DNA from: Cupriavidus sp. D384
GTDB lineage: Bacteria; Pseudomonadota; Gammaproteobacteria; Burkholderiales; Burkholderiaceae
NCBI RefSeq assembly: GCF_001652915.1
Contig: NZ_BBQI01000002.1
Location: 1-55,166, forward strand
Length of the DNA stretch: 55,166 nt
Direction: 5' to 3'
Part shown: in pieces, positions 46,090 to 55,022 of the stretch
How the letters are laid out: every line of letters starts with the position of its first letter
Numbering within the stretch: the stretch's first letter is position 1
Translations under genes and position numbers: made by a program
The notes under the pieces: model-generated
The model's database searches: none
What the model was told of the DNA's origin: nothing
The model's input: only the letters and a program-made list of their open reading frames with translations

Positions 46090-46263
46090 ATGCCACTGCG
46101 CCGAGTCGCCCGAATTGCCCGAATTGCCGTTCTCCTGCTGCTGCCGGTTGGCCTTGCCGGCTGCGTATCGATCAGCAGCAGCGATCCCAATCCACCGCAA
46201 TCGTCCACCGTGGTCACGCCCGCCGGTAGCGCGACCACGGTGTGCAACCCCGGACCCTGCTAG
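46090..46263 (+). CDS. 57-residue lipoprotein
   Basis: A tiny exported protein: basic start, hydrophobic core and lipobox VGLAGC at 20-25, then a Ser/Pro/Thr-rich tail ending CNPGPC. GGGGGAG lies eight bases before the ATG. Its TAG stop overlaps the TAG stop of the convergent DUF2459 gene through the palindrome CTAG. Family not recognised; small lipoproteins with a Cys-rich end occur in Ralstonia-like genomes. Confidence 0.72.
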   Translation: MPLRRVARIARIAVLLLLPVGLAGCVSISSSDPNPPQSSTVVTPAGSATTVCNPGPC

Positions 46264-46928
46264 GGCGCCGGGCTGTCCGCCGCCGGCGCGGCTTGCCGAG
46301 CGGCCGCCAGCTCCCGCACCTGCCGCATGACGCCCTCGGCGAACAGCACCGGGCCGTGCATGGGGATGCCCGCCTCGCGCAGCGCGTCGGTGGTCCACGT
46401 ATTGCAGGTGTAGAAGCCGTTGTAGCGTGCCGTGGCGCCGAAATAGAGTCCGCCGGGGTAAGGGCCGTTGCCCAGTCCCAGCGGCTCGCCCGCTTCATTT
46501 TCCTGGACCGTCCGGTTCAGGAAGGCGCGCAGGCGTTCGATGCCGGCTGCGTCCACTTCCAGATCCACCACATTGCCCGCGCCGAATGCGGCGGCCGGCG
46601 TATCGCGCAGGATGGTCAGCAGGATCGCGCCATCGCCCGGTAGCAGGGCCGACAGCAGCGTCACCGGACCGCGCTCGCGGCTGATCAGGTAGTGACGGTC
46701 GCCGAAGCCGAAGCAGAGAAAGGTGGAGCCGTCATAGCCGCGCGCCAGCCGCAGCAGTTGAGCGTCGGCGTCGACGGTGCGCAGGCAGACATCGGTGTGC
46801 CAGTCGCGTTCGACCACCGAGATGGTGGTGGCCGCCGGCGCTGCCACGGCCGCTGGCACCATTGCGCAGCCGGACACGGCCAACATCGTGGCCGCGCAGG
46901 TCAGGGCGATGCGCAGGCGCCGGGGCAT
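46260..46928 (-). CDS. DUF2459 lipoprotein
   Basis: 222 residues, lipobox LAVSGCAM at 16-23. DUF2459 features are RDWHTDVCL near the start, the FGFGDRHYL strand, and YNGFYTCNTWT late in the chain. Function unknown. Its start lies three bases from the stop of the TetR gene upstream, so the two form an operon and it may be under TetR control. Confidence 0.85.
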   Translation of the reverse strand: MPRRLRIALTCAATMLAVSGCAMVPAAVAAPAATTISVVERDWHTDVCLRTVDADAQLLRLARGYDGSTFLCFGFGDRHYLISRERGPVTLLSALLPGDGAILLTILRDTPAAAFGAGNVVDLEVDAAGIERLRAFLNRTVQENEAGEPLGLGNGPYPGGLYFGATARYNGFYTCNTWTTDALREAGIPMHGPVLFAEGVMRQVRELAAARQAAPAADSPAP

Positions 46929-46930
46929 GG

Positions 46931-47524
46931 TCAGGCGGCCGCCACCGTGCGCTCGATCAGTCTCGCCATCGCCGCCTGGAACTGGCCCGGATCGCCGCCG
47001 GCCTCGATTTCCAGCGCCGCGCGGTCGAATGCGGCGGATAGCAGCGCAGCCAGCGCGTCGACCGGGGTGTCTTCCGGCAGGCCATGGCCCACGGCGGCCC
47101 GCAGCCCTTCGCGCAGCGTGCGGCCGGCGTGGCGGGCGTCCAGCGCGAACATGGCGGCGCTGCCGAGCACGGCGGGGCCGTCGATCAGCAGCAGTTGCGT
47201 GCGCCCCGGGGCGGTCATCGCCTTCAGATAAGCCAGGCTGCCCGCCAGCAGCGCCTCGCGCGCCGGCAGGTCAACCGGTGCGGCGCTCTCGATATCGGCG
47301 GCCACGGCGCACGCCTCGTCTTCCAGGATGGCGCGGAACAGGTCCTGCTTGTCGGCAAAGTGGTGGTAGAGCGCACCGCGCGTGATGCCGGCGGCCGCCA
47401 CGATTTCGGGTGTCGACGTCGCCGCATAGCCCTTGCGGATCAGCAGGTCGCGGGCCGCAGCCAGCAGCGCGCCGCGTGTGGCGGCCGTCCGCTCCTGGTT
47501 CGAGCGTGTTTTTTTATCTTCCAT
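46931..47524 (-). CDS. TetR-family regulator
   Basis: 197 residues with the N-terminal helix-turn-helix [42 protein letters not shown] and a helical ligand-binding rest. The ATG is immediately preceded by its own palindromic operator with no Shine-Dalgarno, so the message is probably leaderless or nearly so. It should repress itself, DUF2459 and the divergent VOC gene. Confidence 0.92.
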   Translation of the reverse strand: MEDKKTRSNQERTAATRGALLAAARDLLIRKGYAATSTPEIVAAAGITRGALYHHFADKQDLFRAILEDEACAVAADIESAAPVDLPAREALLAGSLAYLKAMTAPGRTQLLLIDGPAVLGSAAMFALDARHAGRTLREGLRAAVGHGLPEDTPVDALAALLSAAFDRAALEIEAGGDPGQFQAAMARLIERTVAAA

Positions 47525-47541
47525 ACATACAGCCTGTATGT
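47525..47541. promoter_or_regulatory. TetR operator O1
   Basis: ACATACAG-C-CTGTATGT is a perfect 8-bp dyad touching the TetR start codon and lying between the probable -35 and -10 (TATAAA at 47542-47547) of the VOC promoter. Confidence 0.85.
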
Positions 47542-47556
47542 TATAAAATCCAGAAA

Positions 47557-47573
47557 AGATACACGCTGTATGT
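47557..47573. promoter_or_regulatory. TetR operator O2, imperfect
   Basis: AGATACACGCTGTATGT matches O1 in 14 of 17 positions. Its centre lies 32 bases, three helical turns, from that of O1, so two dimers could bind on one face. It ends 29 bases before the VOC start codon. Confidence 0.7.
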
Positions 47574-47601
47574 TACGTCAACGCCAGCCCAGGAGCCAGC
47601 C

Positions 47602-48045
47602 ATGGAACCCGCAACAGTGAAAACAACCAGCTTTTACCCGGTCATCATGACCAGCGATGTGCCCGGCACTGCGTCGTTCTACGCCACGCACTTCGGATTT
47701 CGTCCGCTGTTCACGGCCGACTGGTATGTCCATCTGCAGTCGCACACCGACGCCAGCGTCAACCTGGCTATCCTCGATGCCAGCCATGACACCATCCCCG
47801 AGGCGGGGCGCGGCAAGACGGCGGCCGGGCTGCTGCTCAATTTCGAAGTGGAGGATGTGGATGCCGTGCACGCGCGGATACAGCGCGCTGGCTTGCCGAT
47901 TCTGCTGCCGTTGCGCGACGAGGCGTTCGGGCAGCGCCATTTCATCACTGCCGATCCGAACGGCGTCATGCTCGACATCATCACGCCGATTGCGCCATCA
48001 GCCGAGTTTGCCGCCCAGTACGACGCCGGCGCGCTACCGGGCTGA
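47602..48045 (+). CDS. VOC-family (glyoxalase-like) protein
   Basis: 147 residues made of two beta-alpha-beta-beta-beta modules ([22 protein letters not shown]...; [19 protein letters not shown]...[11 protein letters not shown]). Metal-ligand pattern is incomplete for a glyoxalase I; such proteins often bind antibiotics or act on small oxidised compounds. Start is fixed by AGGAG before 47602. Divergent from and probably repressed by the TetR gene. Confidence 0.88.
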   Translation: MEPATVKTTSFYPVIMTSDVPGTASFYATHFGFRPLFTADWYVHLQSHTDASVNLAILDASHDTIPEAGRGKTAAGLLLNFEVEDVDAVHARIQRAGLPILLPLRDEAFGQRHFITADPNGVMLDIITPIAPSAEFAAQYDAGALPG

Positions 48046-48060
48046 GCCACGGCGAGCCGG

Positions 48061-49137
48061 TCAGGCCGTGTCGATGCGCGTGCGCATGCCCCATTGGTCG
48101 AAGTGGGGCGTGAAGGCATCCAGTGTCAGCAAGCCCATGCAAGGCATGGCGCCACGCGCCAGCAGCGTGCCGTCCGCCAGCTGGCCGGCCAGTAGCAGCG
48201 TTGCCATGCAGGGGATTTCCGGGCCGTTGCCGTCGGGCGCGGTCAGCGACCAGGTCGAGATACCGGGCTGGCCGTCTGCACGGGTGCCGCTCACACGCAC
48301 CAGCATGCCGCCGTGCGGACTGCCGAAACGGTCCAGCAAGCGGCTGGACACCCGGTTGAGCCAGCCGGCATGACGTGCCAGCGGCAGCGGCAGCCCCAGC
48401 CGGCGTAGCGTGGCGGCCGCCCACAGCACCGCGTGCTGGCTCCTGAGTTCCAGCGCCGCGCGAAATTCAACTGTTTGCACGCCGGCATAGCGCAGCGGGA
48501 ACAGCGCCAGGTCCGGCACATCGCAAGTGGCCGACCAGCGCGTGCCCAGCCCGTCGAAATGCTGCGCGCGGATGTTCTGCCAGCCATGTGCCAATTGCCA
48601 GCTTCCGTCGCGCAACCGGGGTACAGGCGCACCCGCATAGCCGAACACCGCCTGCAGCGTGGCCGCGCCGCGCGGTGCCTGCTGGCCCGGGGCGATTGAA
48701 ATCTGGATGTCGTCGATGCTGGCAAAGTCCTGCGCCAGCCGGTCCACCACGGCCGACGACAGCCCCGGCACGCTGCTGGCCCCGCTGACGGCACACACGC
48801 CGGCGGCACGCGCCCGGGCATCGAGCGCGCCGGCAAAGCCGGCCACGAAGTCGCGTCCATCGGACAGGTCGATATAGTGCGCACCCGCCGCGCAGGCGGC
48901 TTCGGCCACGCGGTAGTCCTGGCCCTGGAACGGCCCGGCACAATGGATCACCAGGTCGGGCCGCAAGGCTGCAAGTTGCGGCGCAAAGTCGCCGGCATTC
49001 ATGTCGATGGCCGCCGTGTGCGGCCCGGGCCTGGCGCTGCGGCTCGCGGCGATGCATTCGATTCCCGCTACTTCCGCCAGTGCGCGGCAGATGCGCGCGC
49101 CAAAGTTGCCCATCCCGCCCAGTACGATGACCCGCAT
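48061..49137 (-). CDS. Saccharopine-dehydrogenase-like NAD(P)-binding protein
   Basis: 358 residues with an N-terminal Rossmann motif (VIVLGGMGNFGARICRAL) and a SDH-type fold (VIHCAGPFQGQDYRVAEAAC; GAHYIDLSDG). Related proteins reduce or oxidise imine-like substrates, or act on lipid precursors; the substrate is unknown here. The leader is unusually rich in CAA/CCA triplets (49138-49175, minus strand), with AAGG as ribosome site. Confidence 0.87.
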   Translation of the reverse strand: MRVIVLGGMGNFGARICRALAEVAGIECIAASRSARPGPHTAAIDMNAGDFAPQLAALRPDLVIHCAGPFQGQDYRVAEAACAAGAHYIDLSDGRDFVAGFAGALDARARAAGVCAVSGASSVPGLSSAVVDRLAQDFASIDDIQISIAPGQQAPRGAATLQAVFGYAGAPVPRLRDGSWQLAHGWQNIRAQHFDGLGTRWSATCDVPDLALFPLRYAGVQTVEFRAALELRSQHAVLWAAATLRRLGLPLPLARHAGWLNRVSSRLLDRFGSPHGGMLVRVSGTRADGQPGISTWSLTAPDGNGPEIPCMATLLLAGQLADGTLLARGAMPCMGLLTLDAFTPHFDQWGMRTRIDTA

Positions 49138-49210
49138 GTCGTGCCTTGTTGTGGTTATTGTGGTTGTTGTTGCTGCCGTCGCCCCGGCGTCGCCGCACTC
49201 GTGGTGGCCC

Positions 49211-49690
49211 TCAGCCCGGCACCAGCGCGGGCTTGAACACCATCAGGAAATAGACCGCGACCATGGCCGCGAAGGCGGGGTAGCCCAGGGTCTCCCAGCG
49301 TCGTGCGTCGCGCCAGTATCCGGCGGGCAGCGGCGTGCCGGCCTGGCTCGCCACGGCGGCCATGCGTGCCAGCCGCACCTGCAGCCAGACAACCGGCAGC
49401 CAGCAGATGCCGGCCAGCACGTAGAGCACGATAGCCGCGAGAATCCACGGGGTATGCCATGGCCAGCCGGCCAGGTGCGCAAGCCAGAAGCCCGTCAGCG
49501 GCTGCACGATCACGGCCGGCGTGGTGAACCACCAGTCGGCACGTACCACCAGTCGCGATACAGCGGCGATCACCGGCACCGAGCGCGTGCGGTTGGCAAA
49601 GAAGAAATAGAACGCGGTGCCGAATCCCGTGCCTACCAGCACCACCGACGACAGGATGTGGACGGTCTTCAGTGTCAGGTAGAGATTCAC
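49211..49690 (-). CDS. DUF2269 membrane protein
   Basis: 159 residues, four helices, with the family start NLYLTLKTVHILSSVVLVGTGFGTAFYFFFANR. Beginning at the GTG codon at 49690 gives this canonical opening; no ATG precedes it. The family is uncharacterised and often near redox or copper genes. It begins 28 bases after the ChrA stop, as last gene of the operon. Confidence 0.82.
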   Translation of the reverse strand: MNLYLTLKTVHILSSVVLVGTGFGTAFYFFFANRTRSVPVIAAVSRLVVRADWWFTTPAVIVQPLTGFWLAHLAGWPWHTPWILAAIVLYVLAGICWLPVVWLQVRLARMAAVASQAGTPLPAGYWRDARRWETLGYPAFAAMVAVYFLMVFKPALVPG

Positions 49691-49718
49691 GTTGTCGTTC
49701 TGGTCATCGATGGCGGTG

Positions 49719-50909
49719 TTATGCGATGCCCGCAGCCTGCAGGCCCCATCCGGCCAGCGCGCATGCCAGCACCACGGCCCATGGCGGTGCGCGCCAGACG
49801 GCCAGGGCAACCAGCGCCAGCAGGGCCAGCGCGAAGTCCGCCGGGGCCAGCACGGCGCTGGTCCAGACCGGATGGTATAGGGCCGCCAGCAGCAGCCCCA
49901 CCACGGCCGCGTTGATCCCCGCCAGCGCCGCGCGCGTGGCGCCATGGCGGCGCAATCGCTCCCAGAAGGGCAGTGCGCCGAAGACCAGCAGGAACGATGG
50001 CGTGAAGATGGCTATCACGCAGAGCGCGCCGCCGGCCCAGCCATTGGGCGCCAGCGTTCCGGCGGCGCCCAGGAATGCGGCGAACGTGAACAGCGGGCCC
50101 GGCACGGCCTGGGCGGCGCCGTAGCCGGCCAGGAACGTATCGTTGTCGATCCAGCCCGGCGGCACCACGGCCGCCTGCAGCAGCGGCAGCACGACATGGC
50201 CGCCGCCGAACACCAGCGCGCCGGCCCGGTAGAAGGCGCTGAACAGGGCCACCGCGTGGTCGCCCGACGCGCGCGCGGCAAACGGCAATCCCACCAGCAG
50301 CATCGCGAAGGCCGCCAGGCACATCAGCGCCACGCCATGGCCCACCGGCACCGCCAGCGGTTCGTGGGGCACGGCGGCATTGCTGCGGAACCGGCGCGCG
50401 CCGATCAGGCCGGCCACCACCATCACGCCCAGCTGGCAAGCCGGCGACGGCACCAGGCTGACCGCCACGGCGGCCAGCGCCATCAGCGTGATGCGCGGCG
50501 CGTCGGGGCAGAGCGATCGGGCCATGCCCCAGACCGCCTGCGCCACCACGGCCACCGCCGCCACCTTGAGGCCATGCAGCGCGCCGGCCGGCATCAGGTT
50601 GCCGTAGTGCGACAGGCCCAGCGCAAACAGGATCAGTGCCACGGCCGAAGGCAGCGTGAAGCCGATCCACGCGGCCAGCGCGCCCAGGTATCCGGCGCGC
50701 GACAGGCCCACGACCATGCCCACCTGGCTGCTGGCCGGGCCGGGCAGGAACTGGCAAAGCGCGACGATATCGGCATAGGCCTGTTCGCTAAGCCAGCGGC
50801 GCTGCGCCACGAACGCCTCGCGAAAATACCCAAGGTGCGCCACCGGGCCGCCAAACGACGTCAGGCCCAGGCGCAGGAACACCACAAATACTTCCCACGC
50901 TGCGCTCAT
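49719..50909 (-). CDS. chrA: Chromate transporter ChrA (CHR family, long-chain)
   Basis: 396 residues in two homologous halves (GGPVAHLGYFREAFV...; FGGGHVVLPLLQAAVV), each about six helices with the PGP motif (FLPGPASSQVG; AVPGPLFTF). The family exports chromate, giving resistance, though some members carry sulfate or have unknown anion roles. Its ATG overlaps the kinase stop (ATGA), so it is translationally coupled to the two-component genes. Confidence 0.92.
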   Translation of the reverse strand: MSAAWEVFVVFLRLGLTSFGGPVAHLGYFREAFVAQRRWLSEQAYADIVALCQFLPGPASSQVGMVVGLSRAGYLGALAAWIGFTLPSAVALILFALGLSHYGNLMPAGALHGLKVAAVAVVAQAVWGMARSLCPDAPRITLMALAAVAVSLVPSPACQLGVMVVAGLIGARRFRSNAAVPHEPLAVPVGHGVALMCLAAFAMLLVGLPFAARASGDHAVALFSAFYRAGALVFGGGHVVLPLLQAAVVPPGWIDNDTFLAGYGAAQAVPGPLFTFAAFLGAAGTLAPNGWAGGALCVIAIFTPSFLLVFGALPFWERLRRHGATRAALAGINAAVVGLLLAALYHPVWTSAVLAPADFALALLALVALAVWRAPPWAVVLACALAGWGLQAAGIA

Positions 50910-52291
50910 GCCTGACGCACCTCGGTGTTGTTGACGCGGATGGTTGCCACCAGCCCGGTGCCTTCCGGCACGGGCCGGTTGGCAAGGTCGATCGACAGCC
51001 CATGCAGTTCGGCAATGCGCCGCGCGATGGAGATGCCGAGCCCCGTGCCCTGCTCATGCTGCGAGCCGCCCCGGAAGAAGCGGCTGCCCAGCCGCGCCAG
51101 CTGGTCGGGCTGCACACCCGGCCCGCGGTCGGCCACCACGATGCGGTCGGGCTCGAAGGCCAGCGTGACCGTGGACCCCGCCGGGCTGTAGCGCAACGCG
51201 TTGTCCATCAGGTTGCGCAGCATGGTGCCAAGCAGCGTGGGATCGCCGCATACGTCGATGGGCTTTGCATCCGCCTGCGGCCAGATGATCTCCATGTCGA
51301 CATGCCGGCGTTCGGACAGCATCAGGCAGTCGGACAGCACATGCTGCGACACGTCGCGCCAGTTCACGGCACTGCGCGAGGGCGGTCCATTCACGTCCTC
51401 GAGCCGGCTCATGGTCAGCAACTGCGACACCAGGTGGCTCAGGCGGTCGATGCCGGCTTCCACGTTGATGGCCGCCTGGGCGCGCTCGGCAGGGTCTGGC
51501 GAACGCCGGGCCACATCCCACTGCGCCTTCAGGGCGGCCAGGGGCGTGCGCATCTCGTGCGCCGCATCGGCGGTCAGCCGGCGTTCGTGTTCCAGCAGGG
51601 CCGATACGCGGTCCAGCAGCCGGTTCATCGCGTGCACCAGCGGAGCCAGTTCGGGCGGCGCGTCATCCAGCGAAATCGGCGTGGGGTCGCCCGGGGCGCG
51701 CGTGGCGATGGTGTGCGAGAGCGCCAGCATCGGATGCAGCATCCGGCGGATACCCCACACCAGCAGCGTGGTCAGCAGCGGCAGGCCCACCACCCACGGC
51801 AGCACCTGCGCCTGCAGGTACGACCAGACGAGTTCCTCGCGTTCGGCCATGATCTGGCCCACGCAGACGCGCCACCCGGCCACCGGTTCATCCAGGTAGT
51901 AGAGCCGCCACGGCACGCCGTCTATCTGCCGGTCGGTAAAACCGCGCACGCCGGGCAGCCGCGGCAGGCGGTCGCCGTCGGGATCGATATGGAACGGCTG
52001 GCCGGTGCCGCGCCAGGTGGCAATCGCCATGTCGCCAAGCCCGGCGGCGCCCAGGTCGCCCAGGTCGGTATCGCCGGGTGCCATGCCGTCCGGCTGGGGC
52101 TGCGGCGGCACCGCGCCCGTGCCGATCAGCGGCAGCACCGCCTGCATCTGCTGCGCCATGCGCACCATGGCGGTGTCATAGAACTCGTTGATCTCCATGC
52201 GCGCGTTCAGGAAGATCATGAAGCTGGTGAGCACCCAGGCAAAGGCCACCGACGCCAGCACGACCAGTATCAGCCGCCGCTGCAGGGTCAT
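50906..52291 (-). CDS. Sensor histidine kinase (QseC/PmrB type)
   Basis: 461 residues: helix (10-30), a periplasmic domain (~31-165) containing an Asp/Gly-rich stretch (PGDTDLGDLGAAGLGD), second helix (~168-190), HAMP linker, phosphoacceptor box DAAHEMRTPLAALKAQ and ATPase blocks (NLMDNALRYSPAG; VADRGPGV; GTGLGISIARRI). The start at 52291 overlaps the regulator stop (ATGA). Pairs with the regulator next to it; the acidic periplasmic stretch could bind a metal or cationic ligand. Confidence 0.92.
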   Translation of the reverse strand: MTLQRRLILVVLASVAFAWVLTSFMIFLNARMEINEFYDTAMVRMAQQMQAVLPLIGTGAVPPQPQPDGMAPGDTDLGDLGAAGLGDMAIATWRGTGQPFHIDPDGDRLPRLPGVRGFTDRQIDGVPWRLYYLDEPVAGWRVCVGQIMAEREELVWSYLQAQVLPWVVGLPLLTTLLVWGIRRMLHPMLALSHTIATRAPGDPTPISLDDAPPELAPLVHAMNRLLDRVSALLEHERRLTADAAHEMRTPLAALKAQWDVARRSPDPAERAQAAINVEAGIDRLSHLVSQLLTMSRLEDVNGPPSRSAVNWRDVSQHVLSDCLMLSERRHVDMEIIWPQADAKPIDVCGDPTLLGTMLRNLMDNALRYSPAGSTVTLAFEPDRIVVADRGPGVQPDQLARLGSRFFRGGSQHEQGTGLGISIARRIAELHGLSIDLANRPVPEGTGLVATIRVNNTEVRQA

Positions 52292-53007
52292 GCATCGTCC
52301 TCGTTGCTGCCCACGTTGCCGCTTTCGGTCGTGGGCGTTTCCAGTGCGTCGAGCGTGCCGAGCGTGTAGCCCGCGCCGCGCAGCGTGCGCACGATGCCGG
52401 GATGGATCTTGCGCCGCAGGTGGTGGATATGGACTTCGAGCGTGTTGCTCTCGGAACCTTTTTCCCACTCGTAGAGCTTGTCGCGCAGGAATTCGCGCGT
52501 GAGCACGCGGTTGGGGTGGGCCAGCAGCAGTTCCAGCAGCATCGACTCGCGGCTGGTCAGGTCCACCGACTTGCCCTGCCAGACCGCCAGCCGGGCGGCC
52601 GGGTGGTATTCAAGCGGGCCATGGCGCCAGACCGGCTCGGGCATGCCGGCCGAGCGGCGCGTGACCGCGCGCAGGCGGGCGGCCAGTTCGTCGAGATCGA
52701 CGGGTTTGATCAGGTAGTCGTCGGCGCCGGCGTCCAGGCCGCTGATGCGGCTTTGCACGGCGTCGCGGGCGGTCAGCACCACCACGGGCGTCTGGCGGCC
52801 CTGGTTGCGCCAGCGCGAAAGCAGCGTCACGCCGTCCTGGTCGGGCAGGCCCAGGTCCAGCAGCACGGCGTCGTAGTGCATGGCGGCAATGGCGCGGTCG
52901 GCGTCGGCCCCGGTTCGGAACCAGTCCACCGCGTGGCCCATCAGCTTCAGGCCACGCTGCATGCCGTCGCCCAGCATGGGGTCGTCTTCAACGATCAGTA
53001 TTCTCAT
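52288..53007 (-). CDS. OmpR-family response regulator (QseB/PmrA type)
   Basis: 239 residues. Receiver 1-120 (ILIVEDDPMLGDG; phosphoacceptor Asp in VLLDLGLPD; Lys in LIKPVD) and a winged-helix DNA-binding domain (LTSRESMLLELLLAHPNRVLTREFLRDKLYEWE; SNTLEVHIHHLRRKI). Start at 53007 (MRILIVED). It heads a regulator-kinase-ChrA-DUF2269 operon and faces arnT; a PmrA-like box lies between. Confidence 0.93.
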   Translation of the reverse strand: MRILIVEDDPMLGDGMQRGLKLMGHAVDWFRTGADADRAIAAMHYDAVLLDLGLPDQDGVTLLSRWRNQGRQTPVVVLTARDAVQSRISGLDAGADDYLIKPVDLDELAARLRAVTRRSAGMPEPVWRHGPLEYHPAARLAVWQGKSVDLTSRESMLLELLLAHPNRVLTREFLRDKLYEWEKGSESNTLEVHIHHLRRKIHPGIVRTLRGAGYTLGTLDALETPTTESGNVGSNEDDA

Positions 53008-53109
53008 GAGCAACTGCTTGAAACGGCTGTTTGTAGGTATCGATTGAAACGGGGCGCATGACGCACTTCAAGCGGTCAAAGCGTAGCATCGGGACGGGTC
53101 AGGTGCACG

Positions 53110-53126
53110 CTTAATCTGAAATTAAG
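53110..53126. promoter_or_regulatory. Near-consensus PmrA/QseB-type box
   Basis: CTTAAT-CTGAA-ATTAAG fits the PmrA pattern YTTAAK-N5-YTTAAK except for one base (A for Y in the second half). It sits 116-100 bases before the arnT start and about 100 bases from the regulator start, so both promoters could use it. The motif is also an inverted repeat of six bases. Confidence 0.6.
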
Positions 53127-53146
53127 GCAGATTCCCTAATCTTCGC

Positions 53147-53164
53147 GATCTCTTCTTCGAGATC
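53147..53164. promoter_or_regulatory. GATCTC/GAGATC dyad in the arnT leader
   Basis: A perfect 6-bp inverted repeat with a TTCTTC loop between the PmrA-like box and arnT. A second short dyad, AGATT-CCCT-AATCT, lies at 53129-53142. Either a regulator site or leader hairpin. Confidence 0.4.
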
Positions 53165-53225
53165 AATGCGCGTCCCCGCTACATCGGGCAAAAACGCAGC
53201 CTGCACGAAGCCTTTCTGACCCTAC

Positions 53226-54998
53226 ATGCACTCTCCATCTAGCAAGCAACGCATCACGCACGATGTGGCTGACCGCGTCGAACCGGTTTCATTGCCGGCC
53301 AGCGCGGGTGCCGGGCGCCTGTCCGCCGTGGCCGGCTGGACGGCGCTGTTCGTGGCAGTGGCGCTGCTGGTATGGTTTGGCACACTTGGCCTGCGCCACC
53401 TGGTAGGCCCGGACGAAGGGCGCTACGCGGAAATCTCGCGCGAGATGTTCGCTACGGGCGACTGGGTCACCATCCGCTACAACGCGCTCAAGTACTTCGA
53501 AAAGCCACCCTTCCACATGTGGGCAACCGCCGTGACCTATGCGCTGTTTGGCGTGGGCGAATGGCAGGCGCGCCTGACCGTGGCAATGGCCGGCCTGCTG
53601 GGCATCGGCATGTCGATGCTGGCAACCTGGCGCTGGTTTGGCCCGCGCGCCGCCGCGTTTGCCGGTCTGGCGCTGCTGGCGGCGCCGATGTGGAGCGTGG
53701 CTGCGCACTTCAATACCCTCGACATGACGCTGGCCGGCGTGATGGCCTGCATCCTGGCCTGCATGCTGGTGGCCCAGCATCCGGGCGCCTCGCCGGCCAG
53801 CCGGCTGGGCTGGATGGTGGCGTGCTGGGCGGCCATGGGCGTGGCAATCCTGACCAAGGGCCTGGTCGGCATCGCGCTGCCGGGGCTGGTGCTGGTGGTC
53901 TATACGCTGGTCACGCGAGACTGGCGTTTGTGGCGCAGGCTGCACCTGACGGCCGGTGCGGTGACCATGCTGGTCATCGCCATGCCCTGGTTCTACCTGG
54001 TGTCCGAGCGCAATCCCGAATTCCTGAATTTCTTCTTTATCCACGAGCACTGGCAGCGCTATACGTCCGGCGTGCACTCGCGCGGCGGCCCGATCGTCTA
54101 CTTCGTGCCGCTGGTGCTGGCCGGTTTCCTGCCCTGGGCAGGGCTGTTCCCCCGGCTGTGGAAGGCCATGCGCAGCGCGGCCCCGGCCGAGGACGTCACC
54201 GCCGGCCCGCGTTTCCGCCCGGCGCTGATGGCGGGCATCTGGGCCATTGCCATCTTCGTGTTCTTCAGCCTGTCGCGCTCCAAGCTGCCTGGCTATATCG
54301 TGCCGGTGTTCCCGGCGCTGGGCATCCTGGCCGGCGTGGCGCTGGATCGCATGGATGCCCGCGCATGGGGCCGCCAGCTGCGGGCCATGGCGATCGTCGC
54401 CATCTGCGGATTGCTGGCAAGCCCGATCGTCGCCACGCTCAACGCCAACCACACGCCAAATAGTTTCTACCGCGCCTATGCCGTCTGGGTGGCCGTTGCC
54501 TTCGTGATCATGCTGCTGGCGATCATGGCGGCGCGCGTGCTGCTGCGGCGGGGTGGCGTGCTGCCCAGCGTGGCCGTCTACGCGCTGGGCATGTACATGG
54601 GTTTCACCGCGGCGCTGCTCGGCCACGAGACGGTGGGCGGACCTGCATCGGGTGCCGAACTGGTGCCGCAGATCCACCAGCGCCTGACGCCGGGCATGAA
54701 GCTCTACGGCGTCAACATGCTGGATCACACGCTGCCGTTCTACCTGGGCCACCCGTTGACAATGGTGGGCGCGGCTGACGAACTGACGTTTGGCACCACG
54801 ATGGAACCGCAGCGCTGGGTGCCCGACGTGGCCGCCTTCGCAAAGGTCTGGAAGCAGGGCGAGCGCGCGATGGCCGTGATGTCGCCCCAGACCTACCTGG
54901 AACTGTCGCCCAGCATTCCGCTCTACGTGGTGGCGCGCGACTGGCGCCGCGTGGTGGTGACAAACGTCCCGGTCCCGATGCCGCCGCCGGCGCACTAG
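53226..54998 (+). CDS. arnT: ArnT-type lipid A aminoarabinose transferase (GT39/GT83)
   Basis: 590 residues, about twelve membrane helices. The first periplasmic loop holds the family motif PDEGRYAEISREM, whose acidic residues bind the sugar-phosphate, and YFEKPPFHMWATA follows. The C-terminal periplasmic domain is typical of ArnT. Transfers 4-amino-4-deoxy-L-arabinose from undecaprenyl phosphate to lipid A, giving polymyxin resistance. Start 53226 is the only ATG with full N-terminal length; no strong ribosome site. Confidence 0.92.
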   Translation: MHSPSSKQRITHDVADRVEPVSLPASAGAGRLSAVAGWTALFVAVALLVWFGTLGLRHLVGPDEGRYAEISREMFATGDWVTIRYNALKYFEKPPFHMWATAVTYALFGVGEWQARLTVAMAGLLGIGMSMLATWRWFGPRAAAFAGLALLAAPMWSVAAHFNTLDMTLAGVMACILACMLVAQHPGASPASRLGWMVACWAAMGVAILTKGLVGIALPGLVLVVYTLVTRDWRLWRRLHLTAGAVTMLVIAMPWFYLVSERNPEFLNFFFIHEHWQRYTSGVHSRGGPIVYFVPLVLAGFLPWAGLFPRLWKAMRSAAPAEDVTAGPRFRPALMAGIWAIAIFVFFSLSRSKLPGYIVPVFPALGILAGVALDRMDARAWGRQLRAMAIVAICGLLASPIVATLNANHTPNSFYRAYAVWVAVAFVIMLLAIMAARVLLRRGGVLPSVAVYALGMYMGFTAALLGHETVGGPASGAELVPQIHQRLTPGMKLYGVNMLDHTLPFYLGHPLTMVGAADELTFGTTMEPQRWVPDVAAFAKVWKQGERAMAVMSPQTYLELSPSIPLYVVARDWRRVVVTNVPVPMPPPAH

Positions 54999-55022
54999 AC
55001 CGAACTCCGAACTACCCGTTTT

